Notes under the pieces: model-generated
Told to the model about the DNA's origin: nothing
Databases searched by the model: none
What the model saw: only the letters and a program-made list of their open reading frames with translations
Assembly: GCA_015680905.1 (NCBI GenBank)
Contig: CM027378.1
Location: 106,103,501-106,167,500 of the forward strand
Length of the DNA: 64,000 nucleotides
Origin: Coptis chinensis
Lineage: Eukaryota; Streptophyta; Magnoliopsida; Ranunculales; Ranunculaceae
Reading direction: 5' to 3'
Shown here: positions 25,626-36,740 of the stretch, one piece after another
How positions within the stretch are numbered: position 1 is the first letter of the stretch
How the letters are laid out: each line of letters opens with the position of its first letter
Made by a program: the position numbers and the translations under genes

Positions 25626-28537
25626 TCAATTCTCCAATGAAGTCTGCAAAATCAAATAGACAAACGTCAGCAACTATGATGCAAGACTGTAACCATCTGA
25701 ACAAGACGGAGCTAAAAGCCCTTCAGGCAGGTTCTGGTTGAAGCACTTGCATAGCCAAGGTATGGCTGTCTGAACCATCCAAGGCAACTCTCGCAATAGA
25801 CATCTCAGATGTCAATTAACACATGGTCTTTCTTGCGTGTGTGAAAATTAATTTCAGTTCATCCATGACTGGGATGTCTCAATTTTTTATACCAACAAAG
25901 GAGCATGCGACGAAATAAATTTGGTACCAGAAGTAAATGACTGTTTGTGAGGAACATACCTTTTTGGAGCCCATATTACGAAGTAGACTTAAAGTCTCAA
26001 CAAAATCTGTAGGGGGTGCACATGAAAATTTTATACGCTCTCCAGTATGCGGATGCTTAAACCTACAATAACGCCACACATGCCATCAAACAATCTTTGA
26101 TAAGTTTTCAGAATCAGTTTAGTAATAATTTGGTTGCACTCCTCGTTTGACTTGGCCAACCAAGGTGATACCAAACCGGTCTACAGAGACTCAAGATACA
26201 AATCTCGCATAAGCGAACTCTATGTTAGACCATTTAAGTTTTTTGCTGAATATCTTAGTACTACCAGAACCAATCCATTTTTGGATGCTGCAACCAACCA
26301 TCACAAAACTCGGCCAAGCAGAATCCAGGATGAACAGTTACGTGGGGAATGGTCAGATTCCTCAAACCATACTTGTTAACTTATTGACTTGAGTAAAGAA
26401 ATTAATATAATTTCAATAAGTCAAGTTTCCTCACCCGAGGGCCAGAGCATGGAGACAAGGCCTTTCTAACATTGAAACTAATTTTGTAAGGTCAGCTCGA
26501 TGGCTGGACGAGATTCTAGGTTGAAGCAACGACAAGGCCATGCTCTTCGTTCCTCCATACACTTCATCTCCTAGCAGAGGAATTCCCAAGTACTTAGCAT
26601 GTGCACGTATCTACCGCAAAATAGCAGCACAAACACTGTCAGTTGAAAATATATACAGAAAAGTTGGAGAAGAGACAAATAATACTTTTGATAAGAACTT
26701 AGGAGTTAGGATCGAGACCTTGAAAGAGTAAATAATCTTCTTTTTAGGCAACAAGACAATACAGTTGGTTATTATGGCCTATTTTTGTGTGAGTGTTTTC
26801 GCCAGTAACAAAATTACTTTTTAACACCTGAGATCCAAAAATTAATAATTCAATGTCATATACACTTAAAAGTACCTGATGAGTGCGCCCAGTTTCTAAT
26901 CTCCACTCAACCAATGCAGAACCACCACCTGCAAGTACTTCAATCACCTTGTACCTAGTTCAATTTCAAAACCACTTCAACATAAAAAGAGAAAATGTAC
27001 TATATGTGAAATACTGAAAAGGAGAAGACTTGACTGATGTTTAGGAAAACCAGAGAGTTAAAGCAGGAAAGGAAAATGACCTACTAGCAGCATGGCTTAA
27101 CCTGTCTAGAGACACTAGGGCAAGGTATAGCAGCCATACGAATCCGATTGTTGATATCACGACCTATTGGGACCTCAACACGTCCAGAAAGGGTGGTGGG
27201 AACTCCCGAAGTAAGACTTATGTACACTCTATGAATGGTATGCTGCTTGAACTGTTCAGATAGATGGGCATGAGAATACTCGTCCTGCAAGAGATAAGAT
27301 GATTCATAGAATCATATTCTTACCAAAGTTCATATACATCTATATAAACCAAAGCAATACTGAAACTCTTCTGTATTCTTTTGCCAAGAAAAAAAACATC
27401 TGGATTATCTTAAGGAATTACATTTAAAAATACGGGGGAGATAGAGAACAGAGATAACATAAGCAAAAGGAAGTCAGTATTGTGGAAGAGGTTGAGATAG
27501 GAAACTGATCAAGGAAGAGGATTGGCAGAAGTGAAGAGTCAATGATGACTTCACAAGTCGGATTACTTTGGTACCATGTTATGAAGCTACAAAAATGCCT
27601 TTAGGGTGAATACATAATGGACACAGCCCCGCAGATATATGTGAATATAACCTTCCAATCTTACATTAATTAGCAAAGTACCAATGCTCACCTTTGCAAC
27701 AACAAGTAACCCGCTAGTTCCTTTGTCCAATCTATGTACAATTCCAGGTCGTATGCTAGAACCAATCTCCATAGAGGAACTCCGATCATCATGAGAGCCA
27801 GTGAACTCAGCGTCAGAATCATCATCGAGGTCAGAAAGTATAGAATTGCTTGATATATTTGGAAGAGCGCAGTGATGAAGAATGCCATTTACAAGTGTGC
27901 CATTAGCATTGCCAGGTGCTGGATGAACAACCTGAAAAATTCCCTCCCCCCCCAATTCATATTACTAAACATACATACAACTTGTTTATATGCGAATAAC
28001 AAAAAGTAAGAAGAGACAATTACCATATGAGCAGGCTTGTTTACAACGAGAACATGAGCATCTTCAAAAACAATATCTAGAGGTATATCTTCTGGTTCAG
28101 CTCTTAATGGCTGCAACTCAGATATTGTGCAGTTCACCTTATCCCCACCTCTTATGACATGTGAAACCTGCTCAGCACATAAAAGTATTTATTCTTGTAA
28201 AACTACGTAAACAAAAGAGATGAAAGAAAATGATGATTATTACCTTATCTATGATTCGACCATTAACAGTAACTAGTCCAGCACGAATACTGGACTGCAC
28301 ACGTGCTCTACTAACATTACTAATGCGAGAAGATATCCAAGAATCAATCCTCGCTTTCGATGACCCATTATTCTCAACGGTCTCTTGTAGTTGGACTCCA
28401 GCGTAGTTTCCACTCTCTCCACCGGTAACAGGTTCTTGGGAACTGAATACTCTGAGAAGCCCAAGTGTTGGTTTTGTAGTTTTTTTAATGCGTAGAGCTT
28501 TTGCAGATGATGATGGTGAGCAAGTCAGTGCGAACAT
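25626..28537 (-). CDS. Chloroplast RNA pseudouridine synthase 2-like (RluA/RluD family), with apparent frameshift in exon 4
   Basis: It would isomerise uridine to pseudouridine in plastid or organellar rRNA. Minus-strand exons: 28537-28244, 28167-28024, 27931-27692, 27284-27081, 26954-26876, 26610-26435, 26062-25960, and a tentative tiny last exon 25643-25626. Domains: Ser/Lys-rich transit peptide; S4-like RNA-binding segment ([20 protein letters not shown]); [10 protein letters not shown]; the catalytic motif [19 protein letters not shown], whose Asp is the RluA-family nucleophile; [48 protein letters not shown]. In exon 4, after SVSRQ, the family reads A-R-H-A-A-S-R. Here HAASR is readable only one base out of frame (extra C near 27,095), which would terminate translation. 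All other phases fit. Either a recent null allele or an assembly error. Confidence 0.88.
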
Positions 28538-28819
28538 TTTTTTTTTTTTTTTCTCGTTTTCGTTTGCGCCCAGTGTCTTTCTTCTTAAGGATGATTCCGA
28601 GATTGTGTCGAAATGCCTGCCCCGATATATTTGTCAAAGTACCTGTACTTTTCCGATACATGTCACCAATATATCAAGAAACATCACATTGGTGATGCAA
28701 TTACGGATATATGTTTTTTATTGTTTGTTGTTGGTACGTAATTCTTGTCTATGACAACTAAAAAAAACAAGAATTAGATTAAGATAATTATAAACGAAAT
28801 TTATAAATTGTCAAATTGT
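28538..28819. promoter_or_regulatory. Upstream region of the pseudouridine synthase
   Basis: On the minus strand an A-run of 15 (T-run at about 28,538-28,552 on the plus strand) lies immediately upstream of the start codon. No other gene is seen before the transposon relic that begins near 28,820. Confidence 0.3.
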
Positions 28820-29126
28820 AATTACCCAGCTTTGTATTGTGATACCACTTGCATTTCAAGCCTCTACTACATTCACAATTGCAACAAACTTGTTCATCAT
28901 TTTTGAAATATATTTCCATCTCCTGCAAATTGAATCGGAAGACCTATCTGACCCACGTGTTGATTGAACTCATTTGTTACACGATTCTAAAATTCTTTTG
29001 CATTTTGGAAAGCACCAATAACAGAGTCTTCATTAATTTTTATCCAAGCAAGACATAGGAGCTCGATCAGTGAGTCGATTTCTTCTTTGGTTTTGATTGA
29101 GTGCTACCACTTGCTTGAGATGTCAT
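28820..29126 (-). pseudogene. PIF/Harbinger ORF1 (Myb/trihelix-like) relic
   Basis: The reading starts with MTSQASGSTQSKPKKKSTH on the minus strand at 29,126. Beyond a stop, and in a shifted frame, it continues as ELLCLAWIKINEDSVIGAFQ, then NRVTNEFNQHVGQ, then KYISKMMNKFVAIVNVVEA. This is the order of the Myb-like DNA-binding ORF1 of plant PIF/Harbinger elements (E-x-L-C-K-A-W-x-N-x-S-E-D-P-I-V-G, then W-x-x-I-x-K). The ORF at 60,495 encodes the same domain in better condition. Several stops and frame changes; no DDE transposase alongside. It abuts the truncated 3' end of the copia element. Confidence 0.7.
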
Positions 29127-29269
29127 TTGAAAGTAATTTAACTGATTTTGAAGAACTTTTTTTTTTAGGAACTGATTTTGAAGAAGAAGAAATATGATTG
29201 TTGGAAGTGTGAGTTGAAATGGAACAAATGTTGTATATATACCAAAAGTTTTAATTTTTAACTGTTTTT

Positions 29270-32200
29270 TACCATTTTGACTTTCTGACCGTTGTTGGAT
29301 ATAAACTAGCCCCAACTGGCTTGGTGAACATATCAGCCGTTTGTTCTACAGATCGAACAGACACTGGAATGATAATAGCAGCTTTGACCTTTTCTCGTAT
29401 GAAATGTATATCTACCTCAATATGTTTCGTCCGCTCATGAAGTACAGAATCGGAAGCAAGCATGATAGCTGAGTTGTTATCGCAGAATAACTTCGAAGAA
29501 GGCCCTACTGGAAATCCTAACTCACCATAGAGAGAACGTAACCAAAGAAGCTCACGTTTCCCTCGAGCCATTGCCGCGATATTCACCTGCGAAAGATCCG
29601 AGGTAACATTTTGTTTCTTACTTTTCCAAGATATCAGGTGTGACCCAAAGAAAGTACATAAACCAGATGTTGACCTTCTATCTGTCTTGGAACCAGCATA
29701 ATCTGCATCTGTATAACAAGACAGTCCTGATTGTCTACCTGATGCATAGAACAAACCAAGTCCTTTGAGATACCTCAAGATATGATAAACAAAGATCCAT
29801 GTGAGATGTACGGGGAGCATGCATAAATTGACTAACAATACTAACCGCAAAGGCTACATCGGGCCCGGTGTTAGTCAAGTAAATCAATCTCCCAACCAAA
29901 ACCCGATCTTGTAGATGGATCGAAAGTAATTCTCCGACTCGGAAGAGAGTTTTGCATTAGGATCCATAGGTGACAAAGTTGGCCTACATCCTAACATGCC
30001 CTCAGATCCTCCAACAAGTCTAGAATATACTTCCTCCTCGAGATAGAGATCCCATGTGAACGTGCTACCTCAATACCTAAGAAGTAGCGAAGGAGCCCCA
30101 AATCTTTCACATCAAATGCCTTACTCAAATCAGATTTTACGAGCAACACCAGATATATCATCACCGTGTAACTATAATATCATCAACATACACAAGAAGG
30201 AGGACCACGATGGCCAAACTTGTTCATTCGAACGAAGCAAGTGTGATCGATTGGCGTGGCCGAAACCAAGAGACAAACACCACCGGTGAAACGAAAAACC
30301 CGCACGCAGGTGATCAAGTTTCAAACCATATAGAGATTTCCAAAGACAACACACTTTCTCGACAAAACTCCCCTCACCGCGAAAACCAGGTGGAGGATCC
30401 ATATAAATAGTTTCTGTTAGATCACCATGAAGGAAAGCATTCTTGATATCCAGCTGATACAGAGGCCAAGAATACGAAGATGCTAATGAGATCAAAAGCC
30501 GTACAGAAGAGAGTTTTGCCACTTTGAGCAAATGTATCACGAAATCTTTGCCAGGAACCTGGGTAAACCCCTTGGCAACCAATCGAGCCTTGTAACGATC
30601 CATAGTACCGTCTGCCAAATACTTAATAGAAAACACCCATTTGCATTGAACTGTTTTCTCACCAAGTGGCAGGAAAACCATATCCCATGTATGGTTCCGT
30701 TCGAGGGCTTCCATTTCACAGTGCATTGCAGTAACCCAATGGGGATCACGCAAAGCCTCAGAAACTGATCTCGGAATTAAAACCGAAGATGTTGCGTTCC
30801 AAAAAGCCCTGTAAGAGCTAGATAGTCCCTGGTAAGAAACAAACTTGCTAATAGGATGGTGAGTGCAACAGGTAACAATGAGACGGTCAGTTGGATGCCT
30901 ATCCCGTGAAGACTTACGAAGTGGTAGCGGTGGTGGTGGTGGTGGTGGTGGGGTAACATGTGGACCAGATAATGTAATAAACTCAGAAATAGGACTAGAG
31001 TTACCGGGAAGAGGCACCGGGGGCGAGGAGTCCGGGGTGGAACATGGGAATGACGAACATCTTCCTGTAAAGGCTGCTCAAGTACCTGTGAATTAGTATC
31101 AAAAACAGGTAAAGGATAAATAGGGATAGAGTTTTCATTTCCAGGTGGAAAAGAAGAGTCCATAAAGGTATCTTGTTCTTGAAAATAGAGTTTGAACAAA
31201 GAATGGTGTATCCTCCAAAAAGTCACATCCATGGTATGATACAACTTACGAAAGTGGGGATCATAACAACGATATCCTTTTGAGAAGACAAAGATATCCC
31301 GTAAATATACATCTAATTGCTTTATCATCCAACTTTGTTCGACTTGGACTACGATTTTGGACATAGCAAGTACATCCAAACACCTTGGGAGCTATCGGGA
31401 ATAAGACTCTATCCGGATGAAGAAGACGTAAGGGGGTTTTATTATTCAAAACAACTCGTGTAATGGGTTAAGAAGATAACTTGCAGTCAAAACAGCCATA
31501 TGCCAATAAGATTTGGGAACATTCATTCCTCGTAAAAGGCAGCGAACGATTGCCATAAGACTCCGGTTTTTTCTTTTAGCAACCCCATTTTGTTCAGGTG
31601 TGTATAGGTGTTGGAAAGTTGTTGAAGAATGCCTTGTTGATTAAGTTGGGACACAAAGGCATTTGAAACATACTCTTTGGCATTGTCAGATCGAATACCC
31701 CTAACGGTAACATTATACTGGGTCTTAACCATTCTGAGAAAATTGGTAAATGAAGAGAGAACCTCAGATTTTTGCTTGAGCAGATAAACCCAAGTACACC
31801 TGGTGTGATCATCAATAAAAGTGACATAGTACCGGTGTCCTGACCAGGATGTTATTGGAGACGGTCCCCAAACATCAGAATGAACAAGATCAAATGCACA
31901 GGGAGTACGATGCATTCTAGAGATATAACTAGAACGAGTATGCTTAGACAAAGCGCAAATGTGACAATGAAACTTATGAGACTTGCAAGCTTTTATTAAT
32001 TCGGGAAATAACAAACAAAGATACTGGAAGTTAACATGTCCTAAGCGAGCATGCCATAAGTTCAAAGACTCAGAAAAGAAAACATAAGAGCCGGTCGGCA
32101 ACACGTAGCCTTTGTAAAGCGTTGGCCCGGTGGAGGTTCCCCAAAATAGTAAAGTCCGTCATGCTCATACCCCATGCCAAAAATCGTCCTCGTACTCCGG

Positions 32201-33914
32201 TCCTGGATAAAACATCGGTCAGAGAGAAAAATGACAGCACAATTGAGATTTTTGGCTAACTGACTAACAGATAACAAATTAAGGGAAAGGTTTGGCACAT
32301 GTAGGACAGACTGAAGCGTAATAGATGGTGAAAGACAAACCTCCCCCTTACTTAGAATAGGGGTAGATGACCCATCAGCAAGGCGTACAGACCGATGGAC
32401 AGTAGATACAGTGGATGTAAAAAGATTAGACTCACCAGTCATATGGTCATTAGCCCCTGAGTCAAGAACCCATGTGGGTTTAGCAGAATCCAATCTAACA
32501 TGAAGAGCAAGTAGTAATTACGAGGCGTCATAGCTGTAGGGACAGTTGAATTCTGGACACGAGAATTCTGAACTATAGTGAAAAGCTGATCAATCCTAGA
32601 ACTCAGCTGATTAATGTCTGCAGGTGCATCTGATGGAGTCTCAAAAGATGCTTCACCAATCGCAGAAGATTTGAGAGCACGGTTCTTAGAATAGTTCTGA
32701 GAACCAGTCTTAAATCTCAACTCCGGATACAGTTTAAAACAACGGTCTTTAGTATGTCCCGTATTCCCACAGTGATTACAAACGAATGGCTCCTTTTTGC
32801 GAGTTCCAGCAAAAGAAGCCTGAAATCGAGATCCGGAATTAACAGCAAATGCCATCTGATCAATGGGAGTAGGTGTCTCTGAAGATGGTGTGACTTTTAA
32901 ATGGCGGCGACGTTCATCACTTTCTACCATAGCATAAGCCTCACTCGGAGAAGGTAGTGGAAAAGTACCCAAAATCTGACAGCGAAGGGTCTCATACTCA
33001 TCTCGAAGGCCCAAAAGAAATTGGTATACCTGCTCATCTTCCGACGCTTTGTGGAGTTCCTTAGCAATAACAGGAGTCATACCAGAAATACTAGCCAGAA
33101 ATTGAGACTTGTAATGAGCTAACTCGTCCCATCCCTTCTTCAGATTTCCATAATAAACCTTCACCGAGTCATTTTTTTGACTAGCATGAGTAACGTGCCC
33201 ATAAATTTCGTACTTACGGATTTGGTTACGAGAATGTGCATACATCTCGTTCAACCCAGTCCATAACCCATCAACCGTATCATAAAACATAAATAATTCA
33301 TAAACATCAGGCTCCATAGAATTAAATAACCAGGTTAAGATCTTACACCGGTCGGTTTCCCATTCTCGCCAATTTGGTAGAATCATTTGGTTTTGGTACC
33401 TTCCCTTGCAACCAACCAGCCTTTCCCTCGACACAAGAAATAAATTAACGAAAAGTGACCAAGCAGAAAAATTCGCCACTAAGCAATGAATTAGTAATGC
33501 GATGATGCATTGACGAATTAACTACAGTCTCACCGGCCATTATGAACCGAAAAAAAAAAAAAAAAATTGACCTGAAGATGTGTCAAACAGAACTGCAGAA
33601 GCCCACAAAGAAGAACAAGGTTTGCTAGAGAGAAAAAGAAACGATCTCCAGTTATTCTTTTCCAACAAAGAGACACCGACCAGCTAGAGACAATATAGAG
33701 GCACTGACCAGCATGTGGCAATGAGTTGATATTAATCAGCAAACTTCAGTACGTGGGAAAAAAAAAAACACACACACACAACATCTTCTCTACAGTCTAT
33801 CCAAGTCGTCTTTAACCGATGATTACTTCAACACTTTGGCCTCATAGAGAAGTTTTCTAACAAAAAGAAGATAAGGAAATGAGTTCATTGGATCGAGACA
33901 TGCTCTGATACCAA
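29270..33914 (-). mobile_element. Degenerate Ty1/copia retrotransposon
   Basis: Internal region of a copia-type LTR retrotransposon on the minus strand. A primer-binding site complementary to initiator tRNA-Met (TGGTATCAGAGC, minus strand) lies at about 33,903-33,914. A leader of about 360 bases follows, then gag-pol in the order gag, protease, integrase, reverse transcriptase, RNase H, which defines copia. The RNase H end breaks off near 29,300, next to the Harbinger relic, and I find no polypurine tract or 3' LTR. On the 5' side only about 38 bases of LTR adjoin the primer-binding site before the TIR element at 33,953; the rest of the LTR appears to continue at 36,618-36,740, on the far side of that insertion. 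Confidence 0.9.
29300..33540 (-). pseudogene. copia gag-pol, broken by frameshifts and stops
   Basis: Domains in transcription order: gag from an ATG at 33,540, with two compensating frame changes before about 33,430; a CCHC zinc knuckle (CNHCGNTGHTKDRC) near 32,735-32,785; aspartic protease WVLDSGANDHMTG near 32,440-32,470; integrase with H-H-C-C finger (LWHARLGH then CHIC) near 31,950-32,070 and the D-D part (SDVWGPSPITSWSGHRYYVT, then IRSDNAKEYV) near 31,660-31,860; reverse transcriptase (CKWVFSIKYLADGTMDRYKA, QLDIKNAFLHGDL) near 30,400-30,640, with YVDD readable in another frame at about 30,180; RNase H (CYTDADYAGSKTDRRSTSGL) near 29,650-29,725. At least four frame interruptions make it non-functional. 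Confidence 0.88.
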
Positions 33915-34614
33915 GTAGATTGGGTAGAAAGGCTTATCTTCTTAATAGACAAGGGTCCTATTACTGCCAGACCCCAATTTGTGTTTTAGTCTTGCGCCCA
34001 TTGGTTGGCGCAACTCATAAATCATACACCCCCCAACCAAATACCAATAAACCGGCAAACCGGCAACCCCACAAACCCACACACACTCGATTTCCATTTC
34101 ACGATTTCTGCTTCAAACCCTCGATTTCGCGCTCGACCAAAAACCCACAAACACTCATAATCATCCCTTCTACTTAACTTAGCCACAAATATCCTCTTTC
34201 TTTCACACACTCTGTTTCTCTCTGTTTCACACACATATTTTAAAATTTAAACAACTCGTAAGCTTGCTTCTTCAGTTAAGATGTGATTTGATTAATGTGC
34301 ATCTGAACAACCAAGATCCAATCATCCAACTAATCAACGATTCACGTTTATGCGAGCCATTTTTTTCTTTAGTTATTCTTTTGTTTCCTTTAGTACTGGA
34401 AGAAGCACATATGATGGGAGTCAATTATCTCCATGAATATTTAGTGATTGATTGTGAGCTTCATTAGCATACATAAAAGACAAATACTATTTTGCTCGAT
34501 GACCCCATCATTTTTTCGAAATTTGAACTCATTCAAAGGAAAGTTGGTGACTCAATTAAACTACCATCCATACCAATAAAATATTTTGCTTACAGATTGT
34601 GAACCTTCTAATCG

Positions 34615-35075
34615 AGCTTTGTATCCGTTGACGCCAATGCTATTAATCATCGAATGAAACCGCAATGGATTTGGCGGATAAACTCCAATATGGAGATTAA
34701 GGAAGGTCCGGTTGAGGCTTGGTCGCGAAGCATGCTAGGTATGAGGCAATGGAACCGAAAAGAATTTAGTGATATAAAGCATGAGGTGCATTCACAGCTT
34801 ATACGTAAATGCAAAGACCCACAAAAGAATGTCCGGTATTGCCAAAAGAGCTACGGAAACCGCATAGAGAAGCCGCTCAAAACACAACAAATTCTATAAC
34901 CGTTGTCGCTCTTTTTTGCTCTATAGCATTCATGGCTATATTCAATCTACCCGGTCGATTTTGCACCTTGACTGATGTTGGGAAAGCCAACATTGCCGAC
35001 AATGTTGGGTTTCAAGTGTTTTGCTTTTAAATGCTACATCTCGTTCATATCTCTAGTCGTTGTTGTGTTCGATAT
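34615..35075 (+). pseudogene. ITN1-like ankyrin repeat/PGG-domain gene fragment
   Basis: Reading across frames gives INHRNETAMDLADKLQYGD (last ankyrin repeat), then AKHARYEAME, then SDIKHEVHSQL, then KELRKPHREAAQNTTNSITV and VALFCSIAFMAIFNLPGRF, closing with GKANIADNVGFQVFC. This is the C-terminal part of plant ankyrin-repeat proteins with a PGG membrane domain (ITN1/ACD6 relatives). At least three frame changes are needed and the N-terminal ankyrin repeats are missing. It lies wholly between the ends of TIR element A, so it looks captured. I first took the middle part for a LINE endonuclease linker; the PGG motif decides against that. Confidence 0.75.
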
Positions 35076-35357
35076 ACAATATGTCAACCGGAATATAAAA
35101 AGTATATACCATCGATTGCAAAACTCTCAAGCATTCTTAGAACTGTTTCATTTCTAGAATTAAATAAATTTTCCAAACAAATACAATACGCACCATATAA
35201 AGATTACACCAATGATCATTTTGCCGTTTTTGAGTGTTTGATAAGCCAATCAATGACACTGTCTATGTTGATCGAATCCTTGCATGAGATCATGTAGCAG
35301 CAGACTTCTCTATCTTTGATGGACTCCAGACCCCTTGTATGTATGTTTTGGCATTTG

Positions 35358-35925
35358 GGCCATTGGGCCACACCGTTTGAGACTAAGTCCAAACGGTGTG
35401 GCCACACCGTCCAAATGCCAAAAAAACAGCAAGTCATATTTTTCCAAGTACTAGTTTCAAACGACATGGCCACACCGTTCGAGACTAAGTCCAAACGGTG
35501 TGGCTACACCGTCCAAATGCCAAAAAAACAGAGAATTTTTTTTGCCAAGTTCAAATCTCAAACTACATGGCCACACCGTTTGGACTTAGTCTCAAACGGT
35601 GTGGCCATGTCGCTTGAGACTAATTATTAACGACATGGCCACACCGCTTGAGACTAAGTCCAAACGGTGTGGCCACACCGTCTTCAAATGCCAAAAAAAT
35701 AGCAAGTCATATTTTTCCAAGTTCAAATCTCAAACGACATGGCCACACCGCTTTGGACCTAGTCCAAACGGTGTTGGTGTGCCATGTCGCTTTGTGACTA
35801 ACTTCAAACGTTGTGGCCACACCGTTCAAGTCGCAAAAACAGATAAATCGCTTTTTCCAAATTCAAATCCCAAACGACATGGCCACATCATTTTGGACCG
35901 CAAAAATCCGGGACGGTGTGACGAC
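35358..35925. repeat. Palindromic repeat array (element A)
   Basis: A unit of about 100 bases is repeated about five times: CAAACGACATGGCCACACCG, then TTTGAGACTAAGTC, then CAAACGGTGTGGCCACACCG, then an A-run spacer. The two GGTGTGG/CCACACC arms around GACTTAGTC form stems of 13 bp or more, for example at 35,569-35,606. Spacing is 101 to 141 bases. Diverged relatives of the unit occur at 45.5-45.7 and 52.2-52.8 kb. Confidence 0.9.
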
Positions 35926-35959
35926 CGCTTGGTGTGAAATACAAACGACCTAGCGTCGT

Positions 35960-36185
35960 TTAATTACTACATGCATAATTATTACATGTATAATCACCGC
36001 ATAATATCAATAATTCCTACATGCATAATTATTACATGTATAATCACCGTATTACATTAATAATTCCTACATGCAAAATTATTACATGCATAATTACTAC
36101 ATGCATAATTATTACATGTATAATCACTGTACACATCAATAATTTCTACATGCATAATTATTACATGTATAATTACTACATTCAT
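35960..36185. repeat. AT-rich tandem array
   Basis: Units of TACATGCATAATTATTACAT followed by GTATAATCACYG or shorter variants, repeated about seven times with small length differences. It lies inside TIR element A between the palindrome array and the short ORF. Confidence 0.85.
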
Positions 36186-36193
36186 AATTACGT

Positions 36194-36391
36194 TTAATTT
36201 ATATTTACTTTATTCTTATTAAATGCATCATCATCCATTCCTCTATTTTCTTCACTTTGAACTTGTTCTACATTCTCTTTTTGAATGGGGTCACTTGGAA
36301 CTTGTTCTATATTTTCTTCTTGAATGGGGTCATGATGCATTACATTTTCTTCGCCATCTTCATGTTCTAAAATGGGGTTGGGCTCTTCCAT
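36194..36391 (-). other. Short acidic ORF next to the right end of element A
   Basis: A 65-residue minus-strand ORF starting MEEPNPILEHEDGEENVMHH with imperfect repeats of D-P-I-Q-x-E-N-x-E-Q-V. It is preceded by a CCCTAAACCC-rich leader and starts about 220 bases inside the right terminus of TIR element A, the position expected for the first exon of an element-encoded protein. I do not recognise a domain. It may be what remains of a transposase gene start, or a chance ORF. Confidence 0.3.
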
Positions 36392-36617
36392 TAGTGTTTA
36401 GTGTTAGGGTTTAAGGGTTTAGGGGTTTATGATTTTTATGGTGGAAGAAATAAAAAAGAGAAGGGTTGAAAAAGGTTGCAACAAGTCAAATTCACTTTGG
36501 TTTGGGTCCCCAACACAAAAACAACTTTTAATTCAATGACACATTTGTAATAAGTGTTTTAGTTTTTGGTCCGCCTAACACAATATATGGTCCGCAAAAT
36601 GAAAGTACCATAGACAA

Positions 36618-36740
36618 TAGCCAGATTTATTGATTCATAGAGATTACACTTTCCTACAATACAAAATCATATAATCTACATATGGAAAGAAATCAACATG
36701 AGTATATTCTATATCTTCCAATACGTTAGGACTTCGGACA
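36618..36740 (-). repeat. Probable distal part of the copia 5' LTR
   Basis: On the minus strand the stretch begins TGTCCGAAGTCC and runs through GTGTAATCTCTATGAATCAA, typical of plant copia LTRs. It leads up to the octamer ATAGACAA, which is repeated at 33,945-33,952 beside the primer-binding site. Joined, the LTR would be about 170 bases. The assignment rests on continuity across the TIR-element insertion, because no 3' LTR is present to compare. Confidence 0.45.

Larger units (their letters stand above)
33953..36609. mobile_element. TIR element A: palindrome-array family member carrying a captured gene fragment
   Basis: The left end starts GGGTCCTATTACTGCC, followed by AGACCCCAATTTGTGTT. 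The right end, reverse-complemented, starts GGTACTTTCATTTTGCGGAC and continues CATATATTGTGTTAGG. The octamer ATAGACAA flanks both sides (33,945-33,952 and 36,610-36,617), an exact 8-bp target duplication. Contents: an ITN1-like fragment at about 34,615-35,075; a palindrome array at 35,358-35,925; a tandem array of TACATGCATAATTATTACAT units at about 35,960-36,185; and a short minus-strand ORF at 36,194-36,391. The sequence on both sides reads as the 5' LTR of the copia element, so A is the younger insertion. No transposase domain is recognised. Confidence 0.78.

Noticed and set aside
25294..25659. 121-codon plus-strand ORF
   Set aside because: It spans a tandem duplication opposite the tail of the pseudouridine synthase; the repeat explains the open frame.
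27084..27290. Ending exon 4 of the pseudouridine synthase at GTTAAG (27,101)
   Set aside because: Splicing there gives the wrong phase for exon 5 (immediate stop), and HAASR would be lost. A donor at 27,080 with a one-base insertion fits the family better.
34654..34899. LINE endonuclease/RT linker
   Set aside because: The middle resembled a LINE segment, but neighbouring frames give NETAMDLADKLQYGD and KELRKPHREAAQNTTNSITV, which fit an ankyrin-PGG protein better.
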